Part shown: piece after piece, positions 17,011 through 25,682 of the stretch
Numbering within the stretch: the stretch's first letter is position 1
Layout: every line of letters starts with the position of its first letter
Assembly: GCF_000429625.1 (NCBI RefSeq)
Contig: NZ_AUCF01000030.1
Coordinates: 1-64,000 of the forward strand
From: Azospirillum halopraeferens DSM 3675
GTDB lineage: Bacteria; Pseudomonadota; Alphaproteobacteria; Azospirillales; Azospirillaceae
Direction of reading: 5' to 3'
DNA: 64,000 bases
Notes under the pieces: generated by a model
Told to the model about the DNA's origin: nothing
Database searches by the model: none
Seen by the model: only the letters and a program-made list of their open reading frames with translations
Translations under genes and position numbers: made by a program

Positions 17011-17046
17011 GGGCCCCGAGGTTTCCTCGGGGCCCGTCTTCTTTTT
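17011..17046 (+). terminator. Rho-independent terminator of the symporter operon
   Basis: Perfect 11-bp arms GGGCCCCGAGG (17011-17021) and CCTCGGGGCCC (17025-17035) with a TTT loop are followed by a T-rich tail. It separates the symporter from the CBS gene, which seems to have its own TATAAC -10 at 17062-17067. Confidence 0.9.
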
Positions 17047-17111
17047 CGGGGCGAAGGGCTGTATAACTTTCGCACGATTCCACCGCCCCAGCGATCCGGA
17101 GCAGGTCCGTC

Positions 17112-18971
17112 ATGGACGCCGCCAAAACCGATATCAGCGCCTTTCTCGGCGTCCACCACCCCTTCGACCTGCTGCCGGCCGATGTGCTGGCGGAGATCGC
17201 CGGTACGGTGACCGCGGTGGACCTGGCCCCCGGCACCGTCGTGATGAATCCGGGCGACGCGGTCGACTGCCTGTACGTGGTGCGCTCCGGCGCGGTGGAG
17301 ACGCGGGACCCCGACGGTCAGCTCCTGGCGCGCCTGGGCGAGGGCGAGTGCTTCGGTGTCCGCGCCATTCTGCGGGGCGGTGTCGCCGTCAACCGCAGCG
17401 ACGTGATCGAGGACGCGCGCCTGCTCCGCCTGCCGGTTGCCGTGTTCGACCGGCTGCGCCGCGACCACCCGCCCTTCGCCTATCATTTCGCCGCCTTCGA
17501 CGGCGGACGCCTGCGCGATTCGTACGAGTCCACCGGCGCGCCGCGCAATCTCGACCTGCTGACCAAGCGGGTGGGGGCGCTGATCACCCGCGGCCCCGTG
17601 ACGATCGACGCGGCCGCATCGGTGCACGAGGCCGCCTGCGTGATGCGCGACCAGCGGGTGTCCTGCGTGCTGGTAACCGAAGGCGGCGCGCTGACCGGCA
17701 TTCTCACCGACCGCGACCTGCGTGGCCGCGTCGTGGCGGAGCGGCTGGACTACGCCACCCCCGTCGCCCGCGTAATGACGCACGGGCCGCACCGGGTGCA
17801 GGCATCCGACCACGCGTTCGACGCCCTTCTCCTGATGACGCGCCACAACATCCACCATCTGCCGGTGATGGACGGCGACGCGGTCACCGGCTGCCTGACG
17901 GGTTCGGCGCTGGTGGACAGCCACACCACGTCGCCGCTCTTCCTTGCCCGCAACATTCACACCTGCACCACCGCCGAGGAGCTGCGGGCGGTGATCCTGC
18001 GGGTTCCCGACCTGGTGCACGAGATGGCCGACTGGGGCGGCACGGCGCGCGGCATCGGCCGCGTGGTGACGACCCTGACCGACGCCACGACGCTGCGCCT
18101 GCTGCACCTGGCGGAGCAGCGGCTGGGGCCGCCGCCCGTACCGTACGTCTGGATGGCCGCTGGATCCCAGGCCCGGCAGGAGCAGACCGCCCTGTCCGAC
18201 CAGGACAACTGTCTCATCCTGTCCGACGATTTCCGGGAAGCGGAGCACGGCGCCTATTTCCGCGATCTCAGCCGCTTCGTGTGCGACGGGCTGAACACCT
18301 GCGGCTACATCCATTGTCCCGGCGAGATGATGGCCATGACCGACCAGTGGCGCCAGCCGCTGGCGGTGTGGAAGGAGTATTTCCGCCGCTGGATCGAGGA
18401 GCCGGAGCCGCGGGCGCTGATGCTGTCCAGCGTCTTCTTCGACCTGCGCCCGGTCCACGGCGATGCGTCGCTGTACGAGGACCTGTCGACCGGCATTCTG
18501 GAGAAGTCGCGCAAGAACCGGATCTTCCAGGCGTACATGGCGCGCAACGCCCTGTCGCACCAGCCGCCCATCGGATTCTTCCGCAATTTCGTGCTGGCCA
18601 GCGGGGGCGACCATCGCAACGCGCTGGACCTCAAGCACACCGGCGTGGTGCCGATCGTCGACCTGGCGCGGGTCTATGCGCTGGCCGGCGGCGTGAAGGC
18701 GGTGAACACCTTCGAACGGCTGACCGCCGCCACGTCGGCCCGTACCCTGAGCAAGGAGGGCTCGCTCGACCTGATCGACGCGCTGGAATACATCAGCCTG
18801 ACGCGGTTGCGCCACCAGGCACGGCTGATCCGCGAAGGGCGCAAGGCCGACAATTTTCTGGAGCCCGACGAGCTGTCGAGCTTCGAGCGCAGCCACCTGA
18901 AGGCCGCGTTCACCGTGGTCAAGACCATGCAGGCCTCCATGGCCGCCACTTACCAGCTCGGCCGCTTCTGA
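17112..18971 (+). CDS. Cyclic-nucleotide-binding/CBS/DUF294 nucleotidyltransferase-like signalling protein
   Basis: The protein has 619 residues. Residues 15-140 form a cNMP-binding barrel, and about 155-275 hold two CBS domains (ILTDRDLRGRVVAERL, MTRHNIHHLPVMDG). Near 346 the motif GSQARQEQTALSDQDN matches the GSxxRxE...DxD core of DUF294 nucleotidyltransferases, and a DUF294 C-terminal domain ends the protein. Such proteins resemble GlnD uridylyltransferase and often neighbour sodium:solute symporters, so control of the carrier by nucleotide state is a reasonable inference. No membrane segments are present. Confidence 0.9.
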   Translation: MDAAKTDISAFLGVHHPFDLLPADVLAEIAGTVTAVDLAPGTVVMNPGDAVDCLYVVRSGAVETRDPDGQLLARLGEGECFGVRAILRGGVAVNRSDVIEDARLLRLPVAVFDRLRRDHPPFAYHFAAFDGGRLRDSYESTGAPRNLDLLTKRVGALITRGPVTIDAAASVHEAACVMRDQRVSCVLVTEGGALTGILTDRDLRGRVVAERLDYATPVARVMTHGPHRVQASDHAFDALLLMTRHNIHHLPVMDGDAVTGCLTGSALVDSHTTSPLFLARNIHTCTTAEELRAVILRVPDLVHEMADWGGTARGIGRVVTTLTDATTLRLLHLAEQRLGPPPVPYVWMAAGSQARQEQTALSDQDNCLILSDDFREAEHGAYFRDLSRFVCDGLNTCGYIHCPGEMMAMTDQWRQPLAVWKEYFRRWIEEPEPRALMLSSVFFDLRPVHGDASLYEDLSTGILEKSRKNRIFQAYMARNALSHQPPIGFFRNFVLASGGDHRNALDLKHTGVVPIVDLARVYALAGGVKAVNTFERLTAATSARTLSKEGSLDLIDALEYISLTRLRHQARLIREGRKADNFLEPDELSSFERSHLKAAFTVVKTMQASMAATYQLGRF

Positions 18972-19050
18972 CACGGCCCGGGAAAGATCACTTCCATTAT
19001 GGTCCGGCCGGATACCGCCGGCGGGCTTGCGACGAAGGGACGCCGAACCG

Positions 19051-19566
19051 TTGTTCTTTGAATTGATTTCCATCATCAGCGTGGCCTTTGCCGCCGCCGG
19101 CGCGGTGCTGATCGCCGGGCGGCTGCTGCGCATCCGCCTGCCGAAGTACGTGCTGCCGATGGTGGCGGCGCTGGCGATGATCGGCTTCACCATATGGCTG
19201 CGCTACACCTGGGCCGAGCGCACCATCGAAGGGTTGCCGGCCGGCTTCGTCGTGGTCGACCGGCTGCCCTACCACGGCGTGCTGGAGCCGTGGGCTCTGG
19301 TCTTCCCGCGCACCGCCGGGCTCGTGGTGCTGGACGGTGCGGCGACGCGGCGCAATCCGGACCACCCCGATGTGCTGCTGGTCACCACCCGCCTGATCGA
19401 GGAGCACCAGGAGACGCTGACCCTGCAGCAATTCGTCGACTGCGCCCGCCGCCGCCGCGCCCCCGCCACCACCGCGCTGGGACCGGACGGTCTGCCGCCG
19501 CCCGACGCCTGGGTCTCCGACGACGGGACGCCATTGTACGACGCGGCCTGCGCGCAAAGGACATGA
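19051..19566 (+). CDS. Membrane-anchored protein of unknown function
   Basis: The product has about 171 residues. The N-terminus carries two hydrophobic spans (ELISIISVAFAAAGAVLIAG and YVLPMVAALAMIGFTIWL); the rest is a soluble alpha/beta-looking part with two Cys. No ATG fits. TTG at 19051 has AAGGGA 10 nt upstream, and TTG at 19027 would add eight residues. I do not recognise the family. It lies 79 nt after the CBS-DUF294 gene on the same strand and may be in its operon. Confidence 0.6.
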   Translation: MFFELISIISVAFAAAGAVLIAGRLLRIRLPKYVLPMVAALAMIGFTIWLRYTWAERTIEGLPAGFVVVDRLPYHGVLEPWALVFPRTAGLVVLDGAATRRNPDHPDVLLVTTRLIEEHQETLTLQQFVDCARRRRAPATTALGPDGLPPPDAWVSDDGTPLYDAACAQRT

Positions 19567-19582
19567 CGGGCCCGGCGGCCCG

Positions 19583-21226
19583 TCACCGCCCTTCCCCGCC
19601 GGCCTCCCGCACCGCCCGTTCCCGCAACTCCCGCCGGATGACCTTGCCGGTGGTCGTCATGGGCAGGCTGTCGACGAAGGCAATGGCGCGGGGGTATTCG
19701 TGGGCGGCCAGCCGCGTCCTCACATGGTCGCGGATGTCCCGTTCCAGCTCCGGACCCGGCGTGGCGCCGTCCTGCAGGACGATGTACGCCTTGATGATCT
19801 CGGTGCGCAGCGGGTCGGGCACGCCGACCACCGCGGCCATGCGCACCGCGGGGTGGCCGAGCAGGCAGTCCTCGATCTCGCCGGGGCCGATGCGGTATCC
19901 GGCCGACGTGATGACGTCGTCGCTGCGCCCGACGAAGCGGATGTAGCCGTCGGCGTCGGCGACCCCCTGGTCGCCGGTGACCAGCCAATCGCCGATGAAC
20001 TTCTCGCGGGTCGCCCCCGGGTTGCCCCAATATTCCAGGAACATGACCGGATCGGGGCGATGCACGGCGATGGCGCCCTGCCGGCCGGGCGGCAGCACGG
20101 TGCCGTCATCGTCGATCACCGCCACCCTGTGGCCGGGCACCGGCCGCCCCATCACCCCCGGCTTGCCCGGCATGATCGCGGCGCAGGATGAGACGATCAT
20201 GTTGCACTCGGTCTGGCCATAGAACTCGTTGATGGTCAGGCCGAAGGTGCGGCGGCCCCAGTCCAGCAGCTCCGCCCCCAGCGTCTCGCCGCCGGAGGCG
20301 ATCGAGCGCAGGCGAAAGGCGTGGCGGGCGGCGGGGTTCTCGACGCTGCGCAGCATCTTCAGCGCGGTCGGCGGCAGAAAGGCGTTGCGCACGCCCAGTT
20401 CCGCCATCAGCCGGAAGGCTTCCTCGGGGTCGAACTTCTCGAACCGGTGGCAGACGACGGCGACGCCGTGGTGCCAGGCGGGGAGCAGCACGTCCAGCAG
20501 CCCGCCGATCCACGCCCAGTCCGCCGGCGTCCAGATGCGGTCCCCCGGCTGCGGGAACAGGTCGTGGGAGATCTCCACCCCCGGAAGATGGCCGAGCAGA
20601 ACGCGGTGGGCGTGCAGCGCGCCCTTGGGCTGGCCGGTGGTGCCCGAGGTGTAGATGATCAGCGCCGGATCGTCGGCGCGGGTGTCCTCGGGCGTGAAGG
20701 CGTCGGGCTGCCCGGCCAGCAGGGCGTGCAGGTCCGCCGCCCCGTCAGCGGGACCGTCGATGCACAGCACCGTCTTCAGGGCCGGCAGCGACGGGCGGAT
20801 GGCGGCCAGTTTGGCGGCGCCGGACGCATCGGTGACCACGGCGCACGCACCGCTGTCGGCCAGCCGGTACAGCAGGGCCTCCACCCCGAACAGGACGAAC
20901 AGCGGCACGGCGATGGCGCCCATCTTGTAGACCGCCACGTGGGCGATGGCGGTCTCCGGCGCCTGGGGCAGCAGGACGGCCACCCGGTCACCCCGGCGCA
21001 CGCCCCCGGCGCGCAGCAGGTTGGCCAGCCGGTTCGACTCCCGTCGGATGTCCGCGAAGCTGTGCTCGACCACGGCGCCGTCGCGCCGGCGGACGATCAG
21101 GGCGGTGGCGTCGGGGTTGCGCTCGGCCGGTCGGTCGCAAACGTCGACGCCGATGTTGTAACGCTCCGGCACCGACCAGCGGAAACGCGCGGTGATCGCG
21201 TCGTAGGTACCTCCTTGAGGCAGCAT
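19583..21226 (-). CDS. AMP-dependent acyl-CoA synthetase
   Basis: The 547-residue enzyme would activate a carboxylic acid to its CoA thioester via an acyl-adenylate. The ATP-binding motif YTSGTTGQPKGALH lies near residue 190, the adenylate motif NEFYGQTECN near 325, the hinge GRSDDVITSAGYRIGPGEIE near 430, and the catalytic Lys is in TTTGKVIRREL near the end. The sequence fits the medium-chain/short-chain acyl-CoA synthetase group rather than acetyl-CoA synthetase proper. Substrate is unknown. It is divergent from the NHLP-type peptide gene. Confidence 0.92.
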   Translation of the reverse strand: MLPQGGTYDAITARFRWSVPERYNIGVDVCDRPAERNPDATALIVRRRDGAVVEHSFADIRRESNRLANLLRAGGVRRGDRVAVLLPQAPETAIAHVAVYKMGAIAVPLFVLFGVEALLYRLADSGACAVVTDASGAAKLAAIRPSLPALKTVLCIDGPADGAADLHALLAGQPDAFTPEDTRADDPALIIYTSGTTGQPKGALHAHRVLLGHLPGVEISHDLFPQPGDRIWTPADWAWIGGLLDVLLPAWHHGVAVVCHRFEKFDPEEAFRLMAELGVRNAFLPPTALKMLRSVENPAARHAFRLRSIASGGETLGAELLDWGRRTFGLTINEFYGQTECNMIVSSCAAIMPGKPGVMGRPVPGHRVAVIDDDGTVLPPGRQGAIAVHRPDPVMFLEYWGNPGATREKFIGDWLVTGDQGVADADGYIRFVGRSDDVITSAGYRIGPGEIEDCLLGHPAVRMAAVVGVPDPLRTEIIKAYIVLQDGATPGPELERDIRDHVRTRLAAHEYPRAIAFVDSLPMTTTGKVIRRELRERAVREAGGEGR

Positions 21227-21321
21227 GCATCCCCCCCGAACGGGCTGTGACAGTTTGCGCCACCGACCCGGGCGGCGTCCCCGTGATAATGTTTACGAAA
21301 CGAACAATATGGGAGGCAACC

Positions 21322-21597
21322 GTGCTGCATCGATCGCAGGTGGAAGCAAGGATCCGCCAAAAGCTGGCCGACGACCCGACGTTCCGGGCGCGCCTCTACG
21401 CCGATCCCCGCGCCACGCTGGAGGCGGAGTTCAAGCTGGTGCTGTCGCCGCGGGTGTCCATCGCGCTGCACGAGGACACGGCGGAGGCGCTGCACATCGT
21501 GCTGCCCCCCGAGGGCGACCCGCCCGCCACCGCCCTGCCCCGCCGCCCGGCGGCATCCAGCGGCTGCGACCGGCACCCGCAGTTCCGAATGGCGTGA
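21322..21597 (+). CDS. NHLP-type (nitrile hydratase-like) leader peptide, orphan RiPP-precursor candidate
   Basis: The 91-residue product has the layout of nitrile-hydratase-related leader peptides: a helical start (QVEARIRQKLADDPTFRARL), the signature YADPRATLEAEF, a short beta segment (SIALHEDTAEALHIVLPP) and a divergent tail. The GTG at 21322 is chosen because GGGAGG lies 5 nt upstream. The tail is Pro/Arg-rich with a single Cys, unlike thiazole-forming cores. No cyclodehydratase, radical SAM maturase or peptidase-ABC exporter is adjacent, so either the maturation genes lie elsewhere or it has another role. Confidence 0.72.
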   Translation: MLHRSQVEARIRQKLADDPTFRARLYADPRATLEAEFKLVLSPRVSIALHEDTAEALHIVLPPEGDPPATALPRRPAASSGCDRHPQFRMA

Positions 21598-21603
21598 ACC
21601 TCC

Positions 21604-22329
21604 CTAAAGGGCCTCCGTCCCCAGATAGGACCGGATCACCCGCGGGTCGGCGGCGATGGCGTCCGGCTTGCCCTCGGCGATCTTCTCGCCGTGGTCCAGC
21701 ACCACCACATGGTCCGACAGGGCCATGACGGCGCGCATGACGTGTTCGATCATCAGGATGGTCAGGCCCTCGCTGCGGTTCAGGTCGCGCAGCACCTCGA
21801 CCATGCGGTCGACCTCGGTCGGCCGCAGCCCGGCCAGCACCTCGTCCAGCAGCAGCAGGGTCGGCCGGGTGGCGAGGGCCCGCGCCACCTCCAGCCGCTT
21901 GCGGTCGGGCAGCGTCAGGCTGCGCGCCGGGCGTGACGCCTGGTCGGCCAGGCCCAGGCGGGCCAGCACCGCGCGCGCCAGGCGCCGCGCCGGCTCCACG
22001 GCGGATTCACGGGCCAGCGCGCCGACCACCACGTTCTCCTCCACCGTCAGGTTGCCGAAGGGCTTGACGATTTGGAAGGTGCGGCCGATGCCGGCGGCGC
22101 AGACCCGGTGCGGCTTCAGCCCGGCGATGGAGCGGCCCTGCAGGCGCACGCTGCCCTCGTCGGGCGGGAAGACGCCGGCGATCAGGTTGAAGGTGGTGGT
22201 CTTGCCGGCACCGTTGGGGCCGATCAGCGCGACGATGGCGCCCTGCGGCACGGCAAAGCCGACGTCCGACACCGCCTTCAGGCCGCGGAATCGCTTGGAC
22301 AGGCCCTCGACCTCCAGGAGCGCGGTCAT
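21604..22329 (-). CDS. livG: Branched-chain amino acid-type ABC transporter ATP-binding protein (LivG-like)
   Basis: The 241-residue ATPase has Walker A GPNGAGKTT near residue 37, Walker B LLLLDEVLAGL and the switch His in MIEHVM. The ABC signature reads LTLPDRKRLEVARAL, without the usual SGGQ or YGxQ core, a variant seen in some LivG-like proteins. It overlaps the LivM-like gene by ATGA and is the last gene of the livHMG transcript. A second ATPase (LivF) is missing from the locus. The transported compound need not be an amino acid, since many such importers take up aromatic or fatty acids. Confidence 0.9.
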   Translation of the reverse strand: MTALLEVEGLSKRFRGLKAVSDVGFAVPQGAIVALIGPNGAGKTTTFNLIAGVFPPDEGSVRLQGRSIAGLKPHRVCAAGIGRTFQIVKPFGNLTVEENVVVGALARESAVEPARRLARAVLARLGLADQASRPARSLTLPDRKRLEVARALATRPTLLLLDEVLAGLRPTEVDRMVEVLRDLNRSEGLTILMIEHVMRAVMALSDHVVVLDHGEKIAEGKPDAIAADPRVIRSYLGTEAL

Positions 22330-23321
22330 GACGGGTCATCCTCTCCGGGGCGCCGGGTCAGGCGCAGCCTGGCGGCCAGCCACGGCCAAACGCCGTCGGG
22401 CAGGAACACCACGATGACCACCAGCGCGGTGCCGTAGAACAGCAGCTTGAGCCCCGGCACGTCGACGCCGGTCAGGGCGATGGCGTGGGTCAGCCCCTCG
22501 CCCAGCGGGGTCAGGATGAAGGCGCCGAGGATCGGCCCGAACAGGGTGCCGATGCCGCCGACGATGGCGGGCAGGATGATCTCGATGGAGCGGCCCATGG
22601 CAAACACCTGCTCCGGGAACAGGGTGTTGAAATAGAACGCCTGGAACACGCCGCCCACGGCCGTCAGCGCGGCCGACACCATGACCGCCCACATGCGGGC
22701 AGCGAACAGGTTCACCCCCACCGCCTCGGCCGCCTCCGCATCCTCGCGCACGGCCAGCCAGCGGTAGCCGAGCCGGCTGTGCAGCAGCACCCGCGCCAGC
22801 GCCAGCGCCCCCAGCGTCAGCCCCAGCGCCACATAGTAGAACAGGGTCGGCGAGCCCCGCAGGTTCAGCAGGTCGTCGCCGCCCGCGGCATCGACGGGGA
22901 TGAAGAAGCCGCCCGAGCCGCCGGTCCAGGCGAGATGATCGAAGGCGATGCGCGCCACCTCGGCGAAGGCGATGGTCAGCAGGGCGAAATGCACCCCGCG
23001 CACGCCGAAGCGGAAACCGAGGAAGCCGATGAAGGCGCCGGCCGCCACCGCCACCGCCATGGCCGCCCACAAGCCCAGCCACGGCCCGATGCCGAAATGC
23101 ACGAACAGGGCGGCGCTGACGTAGGCCCCCAGCCCGACGTACAGGGCATGCCCCAGCGACAGCAGGCCGGAGAAGCCCATCATCACGTTCCACGCCTGCC
23201 CGACATAGGCGAACCACAGCACCGTGGTCAGCACGCTGACCACATAGCGGTCGGCGACCAGCGGCACCGCCAGCAACGCCGCCACGAACAGGACGAACAG
23301 CAGCGCGCCGCGGCGGGTCAC
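22326..23321 (-). CDS. livM: Branched-chain amino acid-type ABC permease (LivM-like)
   Basis: The protein of 331 residues has 8 or more membrane spans and the LivM-type segments GFSGLLSLGHALYVGLGAYV and a C-terminal GGIGTLFGPILGAFILTPL. The GTG at 23321 overlaps the LivH stop in a GTGA arrangement and has GGGGAGG upstream, so it is preferred over a much longer in-frame extension that reads through livH out of frame. It pairs with LivH to form the membrane channel. Confidence 0.92.
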   Translation of the reverse strand: MTRRGALLFVLFVAALLAVPLVADRYVVSVLTTVLWFAYVGQAWNVMMGFSGLLSLGHALYVGLGAYVSAALFVHFGIGPWLGLWAAMAVAVAAGAFIGFLGFRFGVRGVHFALLTIAFAEVARIAFDHLAWTGGSGGFFIPVDAAGGDDLLNLRGSPTLFYYVALGLTLGALALARVLLHSRLGYRWLAVREDAEAAEAVGVNLFAARMWAVMVSAALTAVGGVFQAFYFNTLFPEQVFAMGRSIEIILPAIVGGIGTLFGPILGAFILTPLGEGLTHAIALTGVDVPGLKLLFYGTALVVIVVFLPDGVWPWLAARLRLTRRPGEDDPS

Positions 23322-24187
23322 GAGCGCCTCCCCAGCAGCCCCTGCGGGCGCAGCAACAGGATCAGGATCAGGACGGCGTAGCTGACCAGCGTCTTCATGG
23401 AGGGCACCAGCAGGAAGCCGGCCAGCGCCTCGGTCACCCCGATCAGCACGCCGCCCAGCAGGGCGCCGGGCAGGCTGCCCAGGCCGCCGACGATGACGAT
23501 GATGAAGGACAGGAGCGTGTATTCCGGCGCCGCCTGCGGCCGCACCTCGACGATCAGCGTCATCAGCGTGCCGGCGATGCCGACCACGGCGGCGCCGATG
23601 CCGAAGGTGAAGGCGTACAGCCCGTCCAGGTTCAGCCCGACCACCCGCGCCCCCAGCGGGTTGTCGGCGCAGGCGCGGATCGCCTTGCCGGTGCGGCTGT
23701 AGCGGAAGAAGGCGAACAGGGCCGCCGCCACGACCACGGCGCCGATGCCGGCGTGGACGCGCACGGCGTCCAGCATCAGCGGCCCGATCTCCACCGCGTC
23801 GAAGGCGTAATCCACGTGGACGCCGCGGGAATCCGGTCCGAAGATCATCAGCAGCGCGTTCAGCAGGATGGTCGCCACGCCCAGCAGCAGGATGAACTGC
23901 ATGTGCTCCGGCCGCTCCACGAAGCGGTTCACCAGGCCGCGCTGCAAGGCGTAGCCGAAGGCGAACAGCACCGCCGCCACCAGCGGCGCCGACAACACGG
24001 GGTCGAGCCCGAAGGCGGCGAACAGCAGCACGGCGCCGTACATGCCGGCCACCATCATCTCGCCGTGGGCGAAGTTGACGACGCGCACCACGCCGAAGAT
24101 CACCGACAGCCCGAGCGCCGCCAGCCCGTACACCAGCCCGGTCAGCAGACCGGACGCGACGATGTTGAGATAGACGTCCAGAGGCAT
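23318..24187 (-). CDS. livH: Branched-chain amino acid-type ABC permease (LivH-like)
   Basis: The 289-residue membrane protein has about 8 spans and the LivH signature GLVYGLAALGLSVIFGVVRVVNFAHGEMMVAG at the N-terminus, with GGLGSLPGALLGGVLIG near the C-terminus. It is the first gene of the livHMG unit. Neither a periplasmic binding protein nor LivF is adjacent. The nearest binding protein of this family is at 31753, 7.5 kb away, on the same strand but with its own terminator. Confidence 0.92.
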   Translation of the reverse strand: MPLDVYLNIVASGLLTGLVYGLAALGLSVIFGVVRVVNFAHGEMMVAGMYGAVLLFAAFGLDPVLSAPLVAAVLFAFGYALQRGLVNRFVERPEHMQFILLLGVATILLNALLMIFGPDSRGVHVDYAFDAVEIGPLMLDAVRVHAGIGAVVVAAALFAFFRYSRTGKAIRACADNPLGARVVGLNLDGLYAFTFGIGAAVVGIAGTLMTLIVEVRPQAAPEYTLLSFIIVIVGGLGSLPGALLGGVLIGVTEALAGFLLVPSMKTLVSYAVLILILLLRPQGLLGRRS

Positions 24188-24344
24188 GTCCGGTCAATCC
24201 GCAAGGCTCCGCCTGCCGGGTTAGCAGCCCGGCCCGGCTCGGGCAAGAAAGATCCGCCGCAGGCAATGGGCGTGGCGGCCACTGCGGTCCGCGACGATAC
24301 CCCATGCGGACCCGCACCATGCCGGACGCCTCGTCACGACCACC

Positions 24345-25244
24345 CTACGGACCGTTGAAATGGACGGTGCCGAGCCCGGCAAGATCATAGCCCCGAAGGT
24401 CCGCCGCCTTGGCCGATGCCGCCGCGGAGGCGGCGAATCGGAACAGCCTCTGCAACGGCGGTTCGAAGAAGTCGCGGCGGTGCATGATCAGATCGTAGCG
24501 CTCCCGGTGCAATGGCACGAAATCCAGCCGCAACTGATGCGCGACGGCCCGGACGGCGAGTCCTGCATCGGCCTGCCCGCCGAGCACCGCCAGCCCGACG
24601 TCCATTTCAGCCTGCACCGGGCGGTCGAGCGTGGCCAGGTCATCCCAGCGCAGCCCGGCCCGGGCAATGAGGTGATCGAACAGACGTTGCGCACCGGCCT
24701 CGGGCTGCCGTCGCACGATGCGGGCGCGCACCGCCGGCAAATCGGCGACGGTGCGGATGCTCAGGGGGTTCCCGGAGGCGACGACCAATCCCTGCTCCCG
24801 CTGCGCCCATTCGATCACCACCACATCACGGTCGCCGAGGCATCGCCGGACGAAGGGGACGTTGTGCTCACCGCTCACCTCGTCCAGGACGTGCAGGCCG
24901 CAGGCCAGTGCCGCCCCTTCGGCAAAGCGATCCAACCCGCTCAGGCTCCCCCCGCCCATGAGGGCCAGCCTGCATCCCGATTCCGCGACGCACCATTCCA
25001 GCAGGGGATCATGGCTGCCGGCGATCACCGGAGGCGCCGCGGCGGCCGGTCGGGCAACGGGTGAGACGACCGACTCCGCGCCGCTGCGCGTGGACAGCCA
25101 GCGGTCGATCTGATCCTTGGGAAAAAGCCACTTGCCGCCGACGCGGGTGCAGGGGATCTCGCCCCGCTGCACGAGATCGTAGACCTTGCGCTGCTTGAGG
25201 CGCAGGTAGTCCGCGATCTCCCGCGTGTTCAACAGTTGGCTCAT
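24345..25244 (-). CDS. Excisionase-type HTH regulator fused to a periplasmic-binding-like domain
   Basis: The 299-residue protein starts with a MerR/excisionase-type HTH (TREIADYLRLKQRKVYDLVQRGEIPCTRVGGKWLFPKDQIDRWL, about residues 7-50). Residues 80-295 form a periplasmic-binding-like ligand domain of the COG1910 type, related to ModE/molybdate-binding-like regulators. It lacks a signal peptide, so the ligand domain works in the cytoplasm. The ATG at 25244 has GGAG 8 nt upstream. It is divergent from a TauE permease, with repeated ATTTGCA motifs between them, which suggests control by a small anion or organic acid. Confidence 0.85.
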   Translation of the reverse strand: MSQLLNTREIADYLRLKQRKVYDLVQRGEIPCTRVGGKWLFPKDQIDRWLSTRSGAESVVSPVARPAAAAPPVIAGSHDPLLEWCVAESGCRLALMGGGSLSGLDRFAEGAALACGLHVLDEVSGEHNVPFVRRCLGDRDVVVIEWAQREQGLVVASGNPLSIRTVADLPAVRARIVRRQPEAGAQRLFDHLIARAGLRWDDLATLDRPVQAEMDVGLAVLGGQADAGLAVRAVAHQLRLDFVPLHRERYDLIMHRRDFFEPPLQRLFRFAASAAASAKAADLRGYDLAGLGTVHFNGP

Positions 25245-25311
25245 CGCACGGCTCCGGGGGCGTTCCCGCCGACAGGCGGGCTCGACGGACGCCATTATGG
25301 CGGCGGCGGTG

Positions 25312-25325
25312 GGATTTGCAAATCC
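25312..25325. promoter_or_regulatory. Perfect 14-bp palindrome, operator candidate
   Basis: GGATTTGCAAATCC is perfectly self-complementary and lies 68 nt upstream of the regulator start. Its TTTGCAAA core recurs in the inverted repeat at 25359-25423, suggesting one DNA-binding protein uses several sites. Confidence 0.5.
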
Positions 25326-25358
25326 AGGGCGGTTGGTGCGACTTTCCGTGCACCACGG

Positions 25359-25423
25359 AATATTTGCAGGAATATGCATCCTCTTTGTAATTTACGCTGA
25401 CATCCGGCATCTCTGCAAATATT
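25359..25423. promoter_or_regulatory. 11-bp inverted repeat, operator candidates
   Basis: AATATTTGCAG (25359-25369) and CTGCAAATATT (25413-25423) are perfect inverted copies 43 nt apart. A related GAATATGCA lies just after the first. The spacing could allow looping. The block is clearly AT-richer than the genes on either side; 25424-25682 has no further feature I can support. Confidence 0.5.
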
Positions 25424-25682
25424 ACATGATTGAATCCGATAAATGTGATTGATGACAAGGCAGAACGCCGATTACAATCCCCCCTGGACTTCGACGCGTC
25501 GGGGCTGCAAGGATTTCACATCATGACATTCTCCGCCCGCAACCAACCGAAGGACGCCGTCACTGCCGTAGAGACGGGACCGGTTGCCGCGGCGGCTGAT
25601 CTCCCATCCGCGATGGACCGGCGGTCATGGTGACGTACGGCTATTCGCTTCCCGGCCGAACCGCAGCGCCGGGCGCCTGACG

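Noticed and set aside
15140..17236. Long minus-strand frame (698 codons) over the symporter
   Set aside because: Low-complexity Asp/His/Gln/Arg shadow with no domain; the plus strand encodes a clear symporter and terminator.
25430..25633. 67-codon plus-strand ORF before the TauE gene
   Set aside because: No family and poor start context; it crosses the probable promoter/operator region.
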